64,000 nt of DNA. Origin: Sporolactobacillus sp. THM7-7 (GTDB lineage Bacteria; Bacillota; Bacilli; Bacillales; Sporolactobacillaceae). Numbering within the stretch: the stretch's first letter is position 1; every line of letters begins with the position of its first letter. The stretch is from NCBI RefSeq assembly GCF_004153225.1, contig NZ_SEMB01000012.1, positions 1 to 64,000 on the forward strand, in the 5' to 3' direction. The notes beneath the pieces are model-generated. The model was given only the letters and a program-made list of their open reading frames with translations. It was not told the origin of the DNA and ran no database searches. Positions 7,690 to 16,600 of this stretch are shown in pieces. A program made the position numbers and the translations under genes.

Positions 7690-8409
7690 ATGGAAGCAAA
7701 GGCGTCGTTGTTAGTAGTGGATGATGAAGAAAGAATTCGCAGATTGCTGAAAATGTATCTTGAAAGGGAAGGTTATCAGATTGATGAAGCCGCGGACGGC
7801 AATGCCGCCCTGCAAACGGCGCTGAACAAAGATTATGACTTAATCATTCTTGATCTGATGCTTCCCGGGATGGACGGCGTCGATGTATGCAAAAAGCTGC
7901 GGGAGTCCAAGGCCACACCGGTCATTATGCTGACAGCAAAAGGGGAAGAGGCCAATCGGGTCCAGGGATTCGAAGTCGGGACGGATGACTATATCGTGAA
8001 GCCATTCAGTCCTCGGGAAGTCGTTCTCAGAGTCAAGGCTTTGCTGCGGCGTGCTTCCAAAACCAAATTTCTGGAAACCGACACGAAAGCGAAAAACGTT
8101 ATCGTTTTTCGGCACTTAGTGATTGATCACGATGCTCATCGTGTGAAAGTCGATGATCATGAGGTCAGTCTCACGCCGAAAGAGTATGATCTTTTATTTT
8201 ATCTGGCGAAAAATCCGGACAAGGTCTATACACGGGAACAGCTGCTCAAAGAAGTGTGGAATTATGATTTTTTCGGTGACTTGCGGACGGTGGACACCCA
8301 TGTTAAACGGCTTCGAGAAAAGCTGAATCAGATTTCTGAGGAAGCAGCCAACATGATTGTGACCGTATGGGGGATCGGCTACAAGATCGAGGCTGAGACA
8401 GAAGAATGA
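7690..8409 (+). CDS. resD: Response regulator ResD
   Basis: ResD is an OmpR-type regulator that in B. subtilis controls aerobic and anaerobic respiration genes. The 239-residue protein has a receiver domain with D55 as phosphoacceptor (LIILDLMLPG), K104 in IVKPFSP, and a winged-helix DNA-binding domain ending in TVWGIGYK. Identity to ResD is high through TAKGEEANRVQGFE and FFGDLRTVDTHVKRLREKLN. The ATG at 7690 has AGGGAGGA upstream; an in-frame GTG at 7585 is rejected for lack of an RBS. The gene overlaps resE by 4 bases. Confidence 0.92.
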   Translation: MEAKASLLVVDDEERIRRLLKMYLEREGYQIDEAADGNAALQTALNKDYDLIILDLMLPGMDGVDVCKKLRESKATPVIMLTAKGEEANRVQGFEVGTDDYIVKPFSPREVVLRVKALLRRASKTKFLETDTKAKNVIVFRHLVIDHDAHRVKVDDHEVSLTPKEYDLLFYLAKNPDKVYTREQLLKEVWNYDFFGDLRTVDTHVKRLREKLNQISEEAANMIVTVWGIGYKIEAETEE

Positions 8410-10193
8410 TCTGGAAGAGCATTATCGGGAAGCTCTGGGCGACGATTCTTGTACTCGTGACGATCATCCTCTTGTTTTTAACGATTCTGCTGATGCAGTT
8501 TTTTGAAAATAATAATCTGCTTCAGGTTGAAAAACAAATGAAGGAAATCGGAACGAAGGCGTCGGGAATGCTGGAGAAATCCGGCAATAAAGAAGCGACG
8601 CTGTCTGCCATTTCGGATATAGTCGATGTGTATGCCGCCGGAGGGGCCGTCGTGACTGACAAAAATTTCTGGATCTCTCCGGGAAGAAATGATTTGCCGG
8701 AGCTCGATCGGCAGTTTTTTACTTCGGATCGCGAACTGAGGAAAGCGCTGAAGAGCAACCGGCCTGTATCGAAACAGGGCAGCTTTCCGATTAAAAAAAA
8801 CGGTCGCGAGACGCACGAACGAATGATGATTGTCGGCATTCCCTTTCACCTTCATTCAGGTGAGCACGGTGCGGTTTTTGTTTTTCAGTCGCTACAAGTC
8901 ATTCAGGACACGATGGAACAGTCACAAAAACTGATTTACATTAGTGCGGGAATCGCCATCGTTCTGACGACGTTTTTCGCCTTCTTTCTCTCGACACGTA
9001 TCGCGGCTCCGCTCAGAAAGATGAGGACGGCGGCGATTCAAGTGGCACATGGTCATTTTGACACGAACGTTCCAGTTGTCACAAGGGACGAAGTCGGGGA
9101 ACTTGCCGTGACTTTCAATCAGATGAGGAAGCAGCTGAAAGCGAATATAACGGCGCTGCATCAGGAGAAAGAACAGCTTTCCGGAATTGTGAACAACATG
9201 GCGGATGGCGTGTTGATGCTTGATGAAGAGGGACAGGTTTTGACGAGTAACCCGCCGGCCAATCGTTTCCTTCGCGCGTGGCGTTTTGAACAGGAACATG
9301 CAGATATCTCCGCACCCGGAAAACTCGCCGTTCTGGCTGATCTCTTCCGGCAGGTGAAAGATTCGGAGAGGCAGCAAATACAGGAGATCGGCATCCAGGG
9401 CCGTTTCTGGGTGGTCATCATGACTCCGCTCTATAACCCGAGCAAAGTACGCGGGGCCGTTGCCGTGCTCCGGGATATGACGGAAGAGAAGCATGTCGAC
9501 GAGATGAAGAAAAGCTTCATTGCCAACGTCAGCCATGAATTGCGCACCCCGATTGCGATGATGCAGGGATACAGTGAAGCGATCATCGACGATATTGCCC
9601 AGTCGGAACAGGAAAAAAGGGAAATGGCGCGGATCATTCTGGACGAATCGAAACGGATGGGGCGTCTCGTGAACGAGCTTCTTGACCTCGCCCGACTCGA
9701 AGCCGGTCATTTTCAGATGGACAAAAAAGAGGTACCGCTCGCCGATTTTTTCCGCCATGCGGTGAATAAATTCGGGAATCTGGCAAAAGAAGCGGGCATT
9801 TCCCTGTCGATGGATATCAATATAAGCGAGGACGTGCGTTTTGAACTGGATCCCGATCGAATTGAGCAAGTGATGACCAATCTGATTGACAACGCGATCC
9901 GCCATACAAAGAAGGGCGGATCTGTATCTGTCGGCGTTCATCTCACGGACGGCCGTGTGCTTGTCCGTATCCGCGATACCGGTACCGGCATCGCAGAAAA
10001 AGATCTGCCCTTTGTCTTTGAACGGTTTTACAAAGAAGATAAGGCGAGAACAAGAGGGAAATCCGGTACCGGGCTCGGACTGGCCATCGCCAAGCACATT
10101 GTCGAAGCACATGGCGGGGAGATCGGGGTCAACAGCAAGAAAGGGGAAGGAACGACGTTTCGATTTTCCTTGCCGTTCACCCCAGCCGAGTAA
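8406..10193 (+). CDS. resE: Sensor histidine kinase ResE
   Basis: ResE is the membrane kinase and phosphatase partner of ResD. The 595-residue protein has TM1 (about 12-32), an extracytoplasmic domain (33-174), TM2 (about 176-196), HAMP (about 197-250), a PAS domain (about 258-360), the HisKA site H377 in NVSHELRTP and an HATPase with DTGTGIAEKDL and GTGLGLAIAKHI. Overlap with resD marks co-transcription. Its presence without resABC or qcrABC suggests the regulon here lacks cytochrome c maturation and the bc complex. Confidence 0.92.
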   Translation: MIWKSIIGKLWATILVLVTIILLFLTILLMQFFENNNLLQVEKQMKEIGTKASGMLEKSGNKEATLSAISDIVDVYAAGGAVVTDKNFWISPGRNDLPELDRQFFTSDRELRKALKSNRPVSKQGSFPIKKNGRETHERMMIVGIPFHLHSGEHGAVFVFQSLQVIQDTMEQSQKLIYISAGIAIVLTTFFAFFLSTRIAAPLRKMRTAAIQVAHGHFDTNVPVVTRDEVGELAVTFNQMRKQLKANITALHQEKEQLSGIVNNMADGVLMLDEEGQVLTSNPPANRFLRAWRFEQEHADISAPGKLAVLADLFRQVKDSERQQIQEIGIQGRFWVVIMTPLYNPSKVRGAVAVLRDMTEEKHVDEMKKSFIANVSHELRTPIAMMQGYSEAIIDDIAQSEQEKREMARIILDESKRMGRLVNELLDLARLEAGHFQMDKKEVPLADFFRHAVNKFGNLAKEAGISLSMDINISEDVRFELDPDRIEQVMTNLIDNAIRHTKKGGSVSVGVHLTDGRVLVRIRDTGTGIAEKDLPFVFERFYKEDKARTRGKSGTGLGLAIAKHIVEAHGGEIGVNSKKGEGTTFRFSLPFTPAE

Positions 10194-10342
10194 TAAGCGC
10201 TCGGGGTAGAAACAGGCGACTCGGCAGGACGCATGAGGTATGGGCTTTTTGAACGGTAATCGTTTTTGTATGAATTGCAGCTCTCCCATCAGCAGCAGTT
10301 AAACCTTTTATTGATTATCTGAACATTTATATCATAATATTC

Positions 10343-10371
10343 TTGACAGCTGCACTTGATGGAGCTATAAT
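10343..10371 (+). promoter_or_regulatory. Perfect consensus sigma-A promoter upstream of gntR
   Basis: TTGACA (10343-10348) and TATAAT (10366-10371) are separated by exactly 17 bases, giving a textbook vegetative promoter. A palindrome follows directly at the expected start site, as for a repressed strong promoter. Confidence 0.85.
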
Positions 10372-10378
10372 CGATTTC

Positions 10379-10392
10379 TGTAAGTGCTTACA
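10379..10392 (+). promoter_or_regulatory. Cre-like palindrome at the gntR promoter start site
   Basis: TGTAAGTGCTTACA is a perfect 14-base palindrome resembling the catabolite-response element TGTAAGCGCTTACA except that the central CG is TG. Its place just after the -10 box suits repression by CcpA or another regulator. Confidence 0.45.
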
Positions 10393-10525
10393 AAATACTT
10401 TTTTTGTTCTCAAACCATTCTTTTATGATTTGCGTATTTTGCGTACCTTGTAAAGCGCTTTATTGACGCTATATCAGCGTCTTCAAGCCGCCGGAAAATG
10501 ATGAGCGCCGGTCTTTTATTCCAAT

Positions 10526-10537
10526 TTGTCGACAAGT
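10526..10537 (+). promoter_or_regulatory. GntR operator, site 1 (upstream of gntR)
   Basis: TTGTCGACAAGT recurs identically at 11507-11518 before gntP. It resembles the B. subtilis GntR operator ATACTTGTATACAAGTAT in the TTGT..ACAAGT half sites, which implies autoregulation by GntR. Confidence 0.65.
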
Positions 10538-10639
10538 ACACAATGCGAATACTACAATGGTTTGCGACAGGGTCATGATTTACTTAAATAAATAAAGCCA
10601 GCGAAGCGTTGAGGACGGAAATCGGATAAAGGAGACTTG

Positions 10640-11323
10640 ATGATGGAATTTCCCGCATTATGGATGAAAGGGGCATCCCTTGGAGAGCGTATCGCAAACG
10701 TGCTTCGATTGCGTATTGTCAGCGGCGAAATTAAGCCGGGCCGCATCTTATCTGAAAATAAGATTGCCAAAGATTTTGGAACGAGCCGCTCGCCGGTCCG
10801 CGACGCGATGAAGGCGTTGTCCGCAGACGGTCTAATCCGTTTGGAACGGATGGGGGCCGTTGTGTTGGGCTTGGACTTAAAAGACATTCAAGAACTTTAC
10901 GATGTGCGCTACCTGATTGAAAACTTCGCTCAGCAGCGTATTCCGCAGCAAAATCTCGGGAAATTAATCACGGATTTGAATCAGATTATCGATCAGATGG
11001 AGCTGGCTTTAAAGTATCAGAATCATAGCGAATTCGCCTATCAGGACCTGACTTTTCACGAAACGATGATTATCGAAACACATCATTCGAGAATCATTAA
11101 TCTTTGGAATAGTCTTCGGCGGCTTATTATGGCGGTCATACTTGTGACAACAGAAGAAGTCTTTTCCCGCGGAAACGCACACGTTGAGTGGGTGATCGAA
11201 AAACATCGCAAGCTTGTTAATGGGCTGATGACGAACAAAAAAGAGATTATTGAACAATCGGTCAATGAATACTTTACGGATTCAAAGCAAACATTGAATA
11301 AAACTTTTCCGCCGAACGGATGA
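10640..11323 (+). CDS. gntR: Gluconate-responsive repressor GntR
   Basis: GntR is a FadR-subfamily repressor released from its operators by gluconate. The protein of about 227 residues has an N-terminal winged helix (GRILSENKIAKDFGTSRSP, then LIRLERMGAVVLGL) and a C-terminal FCD ligand domain containing YDVRYLIE and FHETMI. It closely follows B. subtilis GntR. ATG at 10640 or 10643 and TTG at 10637 are all possible starts behind AAAGGAGA. Identical operators before this gene and gntP indicate control of both. Confidence 0.88.
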   Translation: MMEFPALWMKGASLGERIANVLRLRIVSGEIKPGRILSENKIAKDFGTSRSPVRDAMKALSADGLIRLERMGAVVLGLDLKDIQELYDVRYLIENFAQQRIPQQNLGKLITDLNQIIDQMELALKYQNHSEFAYQDLTFHETMIIETHHSRIINLWNSLRRLIMAVILVTTEEVFSRGNAHVEWVIEKHRKLVNGLMTNKKEIIEQSVNEYFTDSKQTLNKTFPPNG

Positions 11324-11487
11324 CAGCGAAAGAGCTACAGACGCTTTGGCGGGAAAAAGATCGGAAAAATCAGTGAAAGCGCTCTATTATCGAATGTAGC
11401 CGACTTATAGAAAACGGGAAGGCGAGAGCCGGAAAGCCGGGTCAGGAAGAAAGACCGGTGTGATTGAATGTTTCATTAACGGGGTTT

Positions 11488-11501
11488 TGAAAGCGTTTTA
11501 T
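11488..11501 (+). promoter_or_regulatory. Cre-like site upstream of gntP
   Basis: TGAAAGCGTTTTAT matches the catabolite-response element TGAAARCGYTTTCA at 12 of 14 positions. It lies five bases before the second GntR operator, so glucose repression and gluconate induction may meet here. Confidence 0.55.
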
Positions 11502-11506
11502 CAAGA

Positions 11507-11518
11507 TTGTCGACAAGT
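11507..11518 (+). promoter_or_regulatory. GntR operator, site 2 (upstream of gntP)
   Basis: TTGTCGACAAGT is identical over 12 bases to the site at 10526-10537 and lies 28 bases before the gntP start codon. No clean -10/-35 pair was found around it. Confidence 0.65.
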
Positions 11519-11546
11519 CGACATTTTTATCGGAGGGGATAGAGAG

Positions 11547-12881
11547 ATGCCACTTATTATCGTTGCACTGGGGATATTGGTTCTACTGATTTTGATCGTT
11601 AAACTTAAGATCAACACTTTTATTTCACTCGTCATTGTTTCAGCCTTGGTCGCCATAGGGCTCGGAATGGACATCACAAAAGTCTTTACTTCTATCGAAA
11701 CCGGCATCGGCGATCAGCTGGGGCATCTGGCTCTCGTATTCGGATTCGGAGCGATGCTCGGCAGACTGGTGTCCGACGCAGGAGGCGCTTACCGTATTGC
11801 GACCACGCTGATTGCCAGATTCGGCAGAAAAAAGATTCAAATAGCCGTCGTTATTGCCTCGTTCATTATCGGTCTGGCTCTCTTTTTTGAAGTCGGGCTC
11901 GTCCTTTTAATTCCGATTATTTTCGCGATTGCCGCTGAGCTCGGCATTTCAATTCTCTATTTAGGTATCCCGATGGCGGCGGCACTGTCTGTGACACACG
12001 GTTTCCTGCCACCGCATCCGGCGCCGACGGCGATCAGTGCGGCTTATCATGCCAATATCGGGCAAGTCCTACTCATCGGCTTTATCATCGCTATTCCAAC
12101 GGTCATCGTTGCCGGCCCGCTGCTCAGTAAATGGACGAGGAAAATCATGCCCAGCGCATTTGAACGTGTCGGCAATATTCATGCATTGGGAAAACAAAGA
12201 AAGTTTAACCTTGAAGAGACGCCGGGTTTTGCGATCAGTACGCTGACCTCTCTTTTTCCGGTTATTTTTATGGCTTTGGCGACCATCTTCTCCTTAACCG
12301 TAAAAGGGGAATCGGAGTTGAAAAACATGGTAGAGTTTGTCGGGGCTCCGGATACGGCGATGCTGATATCGCTTTTAATCGCGATTTATACTATGGGTAT
12401 TGCGCGTAAAAAACCGATGAAATCCATTATGCAATCGATTGAAATTTCGATTAAGCAGATTGCCATGATGCTGCTCATTATCGGAGGCGGGGGCGCGTTC
12501 AAACAGGTTCTTATTGATGGGGGCGTTGGGGATTATGTTGCTGCCATGTTTACAAATTCAAGCTTCTCACCCCTGTTTCTGGCTTGGATGATTGCCGCCG
12601 TTCTGCGTATCTGCCTCGGATCGGCGACCGTTGCAGCGCTCACCACAGCAGGTCTTGTCACTCCGCTGATGGCGGCCGGGGGGATCAACCCGGCGCTGAT
12701 GGTCATTGCCACAGGGGCAGGCAGCCTCATCGCGTCTCATGTTAATGATGCCGGTTTCTGGATGTTCAAAGAATACTTTAATCTGAGTTTGAAAGAAACA
12801 TTCGGAACATGGACGCTTCTTGAAACGGTCATATCGATTATGGGACTGATTTGTGTTATGCTGGCTGATTTCATTCTTTAG
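11547..12881 (+). CDS. gntP: Gluconate permease, GntP family
   Basis: GntP imports gluconate by proton symport. The 444-residue protein is hydrophobic throughout, with about a dozen membrane segments and family motifs such as FGFGAMLGRLVSDAGGAYRI, THGFLPPHPAPTAIS and GAGSLIASHVNDAGFW. The ATG at 11547 has GGAGGGGATAGAG upstream; an in-frame GTG at 11460 would place the cre-like site and operator inside the coding region, so it is rejected. Neither gntK nor gntZ accompanies it, unlike the B. subtilis gntRKPZ operon. Confidence 0.9.
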   Translation: MPLIIVALGILVLLILIVKLKINTFISLVIVSALVAIGLGMDITKVFTSIETGIGDQLGHLALVFGFGAMLGRLVSDAGGAYRIATTLIARFGRKKIQIAVVIASFIIGLALFFEVGLVLLIPIIFAIAAELGISILYLGIPMAAALSVTHGFLPPHPAPTAISAAYHANIGQVLLIGFIIAIPTVIVAGPLLSKWTRKIMPSAFERVGNIHALGKQRKFNLEETPGFAISTLTSLFPVIFMALATIFSLTVKGESELKNMVEFVGAPDTAMLISLLIAIYTMGIARKKPMKSIMQSIEISIKQIAMMLLIIGGGGAFKQVLIDGGVGDYVAAMFTNSSFSPLFLAWMIAAVLRICLGSATVAALTTAGLVTPLMAAGGINPALMVIATGAGSLIASHVNDAGFWMFKEYFNLSLKETFGTWTLLETVISIMGLICVMLADFIL

Positions 12882-12968
12882 CGCTCTAAAAAGATTTTTT
12901 CAGAAAAACAGACAGTATATTCTAGAAAGTCCTTCCGGCGGATCATCGTCCGGAGCATGCTGCGCTCA

Positions 12969-13241
<273 letters not shown>

Positions 13242-13383
13242 TTACTTTACTCATTGTATGAGGTTGGGTGTTTTATTTCAACAGGCAGGAAAAAACGGCA
13301 GCATTCGCGGTCGAAACTTTTCACGGAAAAAGGTAGAATAAAGAGAGAAACGAAACCTGGCTTTAAGAAGCGGGGGATCCCTA

Positions 13384-14454
13384 TTGCCATACGATGAATT
13401 TTTATTGCTGCATCTTGTCGGCCGCTTCAAAGGTGAACGGACGCTATCCGGAATCTATCATCTGCTGAAGGGGAAAAAGTCCTCGCAGACGATTCAGGAT
13501 AGCTATCTCTTCCATGTCGAACCGTTTTTCCACTCACTGGATGGCCTGAAACGACAGGATTATGATTGGCTGACCGGAAAATGCCTGAAGAAAAGATGGA
13601 TCGAGGAAGCCGGAAACAGATCCGGGAAATACCGTCTTTCAGAAAGCGGGGCGGACAGGTTAAAAGCGCTCGGAAAAACCCACTCGTTTCCCAGTGGCCT
13701 GGATTTCACGGAGCATGTGAATGAAGAATCTGTTTTCTGGCTGAAGCTCCAGCTTGCCGTACAGACCGTATCCGAATTGGTGCACGGCCGAAAGTCATTT
13801 TTTCCCGTGACTCGTCAGGCGCTCGTAACCGAAAGCGTTCGCGTCTTCCTCAGGCAGCCTTCCCAAAGTCCCAGCCGTCTGGCTTTACAAATGTTCGTCG
13901 AGCTGCGTGGTCTGTTATCTCTTTGCCCGCGCGAAGAAGCCGATATTCTCGTCCTGCAAATGACCGGATTCGGTATGGGCGGCCTCACGTTTCATCAGCT
14001 TTCCTGCCGGTTCTCAAATGATCTCTGGATTTGCCGGCTTCTCCATAAATCCGCGCTTCGCCGCCTGCTACATCATTTATCCGCCCCCGATTCCGATTAC
14101 CCATGCCTGCGCCGTCTCTTGAATGAGAAGCGGGGGACGTTATCTTTATCGGCCGGCCAAACGTACGATTATCTCAGACAGGGAAAGTCGATGGAAACGA
14201 TCGCCCGATTAAGAAAACTGTCCCGCGGTACGATCGAGGACCATATCGTCGAGCTCGTACTGAAGGTGCCGTCCTTCGATTGTTCGCCTTATCTTCCGGA
14301 AGAGGTGAATCGGTCGATTCTGTCGGCAGCCAGGCAAGCCGGGACGTACCGGCTGAAGCCGATCAAACACATCCTTCAGGATCGGGTAAGCTATTTTCAG
14401 ATTCGTCTGGCGCTCGCGAAAAGCGCCGCCAGGGAGGGGTCGGCCGATGAGTAG
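13384..14454 (+). CDS. ypbB: YpbB-like helix-turn-helix protein
   Basis: The 356-residue protein is homologous in place and type to YpbB, always found next to the RecQ-type helicase RecS. The C-terminus (about 265-305) holds an HTH_40 region, TYDYLRQGKSMETIARLRKL, similar to C-terminal HTH segments of RecQ-related proteins. The N-terminal half has no motif I recognise. The start is TTG at 13384. It overlaps recS by 8 bases, so a joint role in DNA processing is inferred; the function is unproven. Confidence 0.8.
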   Translation: MPYDEFLLLHLVGRFKGERTLSGIYHLLKGKKSSQTIQDSYLFHVEPFFHSLDGLKRQDYDWLTGKCLKKRWIEEAGNRSGKYRLSESGADRLKALGKTHSFPSGLDFTEHVNEESVFWLKLQLAVQTVSELVHGRKSFFPVTRQALVTESVRVFLRQPSQSPSRLALQMFVELRGLLSLCPREEADILVLQMTGFGMGGLTFHQLSCRFSNDLWICRLLHKSALRRLLHHLSAPDSDYPCLRRLLNEKRGTLSLSAGQTYDYLRQGKSMETIARLRKLSRGTIEDHIVELVLKVPSFDCSPYLPEEVNRSILSAARQAGTYRLKPIKHILQDRVSYFQIRLALAKSAAREGSADE

Positions 14455-15997
14455 AGTGAATAAGATTCAGAAAATGAAGCCGTTCAAGCAAGAGTTGATG
14501 AAGAAAGCGGAACGCGTACTCAAACACACTTTCGGCTATGATGCATTTCGCCCCGGACAGAAACCGGTCGTCGAAGCACTGCTAAGCGGTGAGGATGTGT
14601 TCGCCATGATGCCGACAGGAAGCGGAAAATCGATTTGTTATCAGGTGCCTGGTTACCTACTCTCAGGCCTGGTGCTGGTCGTCTCTCCTTTGCTTTCTTT
14701 AATGGAAGATCAGATGGCTTCGCTTCGTCGTATCGGCGAGTCCAAAGTTCGCGCGTTGAACAGCATGCTTCATCCGAAGGAGCGATCACGCGTTCTCCGG
14801 CAGTTAAACGCGCTTCGCTTTCTTTTTATTTCTCCCGAAATGCTGCGGCGTCCGGCCGTGGTTTCCAGGCTAGAGGAGACGAAGCTCTCTCTTTTTGTTG
14901 TCGATGAAGCGCATTGCATTTCCCAATGGGGGTATGAGTTCCGTCCGGACTATTTGCATCTTGCCGAGATCCGGGAAAGAATCGGCGCGCCGATCTGCCT
15001 GGCGCTGACGGCGACGGCCGACCGGGGGGTACGGGAAGACATCATCCGGCATCTGCGCCTGGAAAACAGCAGGCAGTTCCTGCAAAGTGTCGATCGGCCG
15101 AACATTGCCGTTGCGGTCCACAAAGTTGAAAATGATACGGTTAAAACCGAACAGCTGTTGCAGCTGCTTGGGAAAGTTCGGCTTCCGGGGATTATTTATT
15201 GCGCGAGCCGGGGATGGACGCAGCGGCTGACGGATATCATCCGGAACAGGTTGCCCTTGCGTACGGCCTTTTACCACGGCGGTATGCTGCAGGAAGATAG
15301 AAGGAAAATCCAGAATCAGTTTCTCGACGGCGAGTTGGACGTGCTTTGCTGTACGAACGCGTTTGGCATGGGCATCAACAAACCGGACGTCCGCCTCATC
15401 GTCCATTTTCATTATCCGCGGCATATGAACGCTTATCTCCAGGAAATCGGACGGGCGGGAAGAGACGGAAAACAGAGTCTCGCCGTTCTGTATTACTCGA
15501 AAGAAGATGACCGCCTCCCTCTTTCATTTATAGATAGCGATTACCCTTCTCCGGAAATGCTGAAAAAGATTCTCCTTTGTCTCGATCGCAGAGAATGGCG
15601 TATAGAGGATGAGCGTCAGTTTTTGTCCGCCGCGGAAAACGAAGGGGCCAGTGAGACGGCAGCCCGATTCGTCTGGGAACAGGTCGGCCGCAAACCGCCG
15701 GGAGTATCGTTTCTGTCGATATTGGATGACTGTTTGCGGAAGATAGGGGAGAGAAAAAGACGGCAGCTCGAAGACCTGGCCGCGATGCGGAGCTGGATCA
15801 GCGAGGAGGGCTGCCGGCGGAAAGCCTATCTGCGCCTTTTCGACGAGACATTGACCGTGAAACCGCGCTTGTGCTGCGACCGATGCGGGTTTCCGCCAGA
15901 GGCTTTCCGGAGAGAAGGTCGGCTGGGGAATCGGGACGATCGGGAAATAAGCTGGGAGAGCCGGCTGAAACGTCTTCTGCTTAAGAAGTTGTCCTAA
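14447..15997 (+). CDS. recS: RecQ-family ATP-dependent DNA helicase RecS
   Basis: RecS is a 3'-5' DNA helicase of the RecQ family. The 516-residue protein has Walker A MPTGSGKS (K61), the DEAH box in VVDEAHCISQWG, motif VI in QEIGRAGRDG, and a C-terminal zinc-binding region with CCDRCG. The HRDC domain of full-length RecQ is absent, matching the shorter RecS type. The ATG start lies inside ypbB. ypbF follows 43 bases later and is probably co-transcribed. Confidence 0.92.
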   Translation: MSRVNKIQKMKPFKQELMKKAERVLKHTFGYDAFRPGQKPVVEALLSGEDVFAMMPTGSGKSICYQVPGYLLSGLVLVVSPLLSLMEDQMASLRRIGESKVRALNSMLHPKERSRVLRQLNALRFLFISPEMLRRPAVVSRLEETKLSLFVVDEAHCISQWGYEFRPDYLHLAEIRERIGAPICLALTATADRGVREDIIRHLRLENSRQFLQSVDRPNIAVAVHKVENDTVKTEQLLQLLGKVRLPGIIYCASRGWTQRLTDIIRNRLPLRTAFYHGGMLQEDRRKIQNQFLDGELDVLCCTNAFGMGINKPDVRLIVHFHYPRHMNAYLQEIGRAGRDGKQSLAVLYYSKEDDRLPLSFIDSDYPSPEMLKKILLCLDRREWRIEDERQFLSAAENEGASETAARFVWEQVGRKPPGVSFLSILDDCLRKIGERKRRQLEDLAAMRSWISEEGCRRKAYLRLFDETLTVKPRLCCDRCGFPPEAFRREGRLGNRDDREISWESRLKRLLLKKLS

Positions 15998-16040
15998 TAC
16001 AGGCTTGCCCATCATAAGTTTAATCAGTGAGGTGAGTGGG

Positions 16041-16487
16041 GTGACTCTTGAAAAATTTCGGGATTCCGGGAAACTAACCCGGATCGCATACGATATTCTG
16101 ACCGAACTGGTTAAACGCAAGACAGAGGAAAAAATATGGAAGAGGAGAGAGGGGGCAGCGGGGACATGCCTTATTTTCGGATCAGGCAGTCTGATTCTAT
16201 ATTTCTTTTTTTATCAGAAAAAAGATTTCGATAGGTTAGGGAGACTGAATGAATTCTTCCATGATCCGGTCCTCTTGTTTTTCGGTTTTATCAGTCTGGC
16301 CGCGGCTATCGTTTTTATCCGCTTCCATTCGAAACGCGTGGAAGCGGAAGATGACTACGATGACCTGCGAAAAGAAGTCATCGAACGGGAGAACGAGATT
16401 TGGGTGAAAGAACCGGATGAAGCGGGACGCTATGAGGTCATACATTTTCTACTTAAAAATAAGGACATCAATCTGTTTTACAAATAG
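16041..16487 (+). CDS. ypbF: YpbF-like membrane protein (DUF2663)
   Basis: This is a membrane protein of 148 residues with two hydrophobic segments (about 41-60 and 77-96) and charged termini. Length and position after recS match B. subtilis YpbF, whose function is unknown. The start chosen is GTG at 16041, with GAGGTGAG ten bases upstream; an in-frame start at 16005 lacks an RBS. Confidence 0.75.
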   Translation: MTLEKFRDSGKLTRIAYDILTELVKRKTEEKIWKRREGAAGTCLIFGSGSLILYFFFYQKKDFDRLGRLNEFFHDPVLLFFGFISLAAAIVFIRFHSKRVEAEDDYDDLRKEVIERENEIWVKEPDEAGRYEVIHFLLKNKDINLFYK

Positions 16488-16559
16488 GCAGAAGCGGCGA
16501 AGCGGGATCTGTAGCCGGATGAGCCTTCGGTTTTCTTTTTACTTCAATCCGCTGCATAC

Positions 16560-16589
16560 AAAAACCGCTCCGCTATTGGGCGGAAGCGG
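16560..16589 (-). terminator. Terminator of the cotJ operon (minus strand)
   Basis: Read on the minus strand, CCGCTTCCGC and GCGGAGCGG form a stem with a small internal loop, followed by TTTTT (the A run 16560-16564 on the plus strand). It lies just after the cotJC stop codon. Confidence 0.7.
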
Positions 16590-16600
16590 AAGGGCACTTG

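Larger units (their letters stand above)
10194..10639 (+). other. Regulatory intergenic region before gntR
   Basis: No protein gene is supported. The region carries a consensus sigma-A promoter (10343-10371), the palindrome TGTAAGTGCTTACA (10379-10392), the perfect palindrome TAAAGCGCTTTA (10451-10462), a small GACGCT/AGCGTC hairpin (10465-10481) and a GntR-type operator (10526-10537). The gntR leader would be about 260 bases long if transcription starts at the consensus promoter. Confidence 0.65.

Noticed and set aside
8922-10289. Long open frame on the minus strand across resE (455 codons)
   Set aside because: It is antisense to a fully conserved kinase, has no RBS or recognisable domains, and reflects codon bias of resE.
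11460-11546. Longer gntP starting at GTG 11460
   Set aside because: The extra 29 codons would contain the cre-like site and GntR operator, and the ATG at 11547 has a strong RBS and the family N-terminus.
13384-16487. ypbB-recS-ypbF as a new DNA defence island
   Set aside because: The order is the conserved core arrangement known from B. subtilis, with no mobile or defence genes around it.
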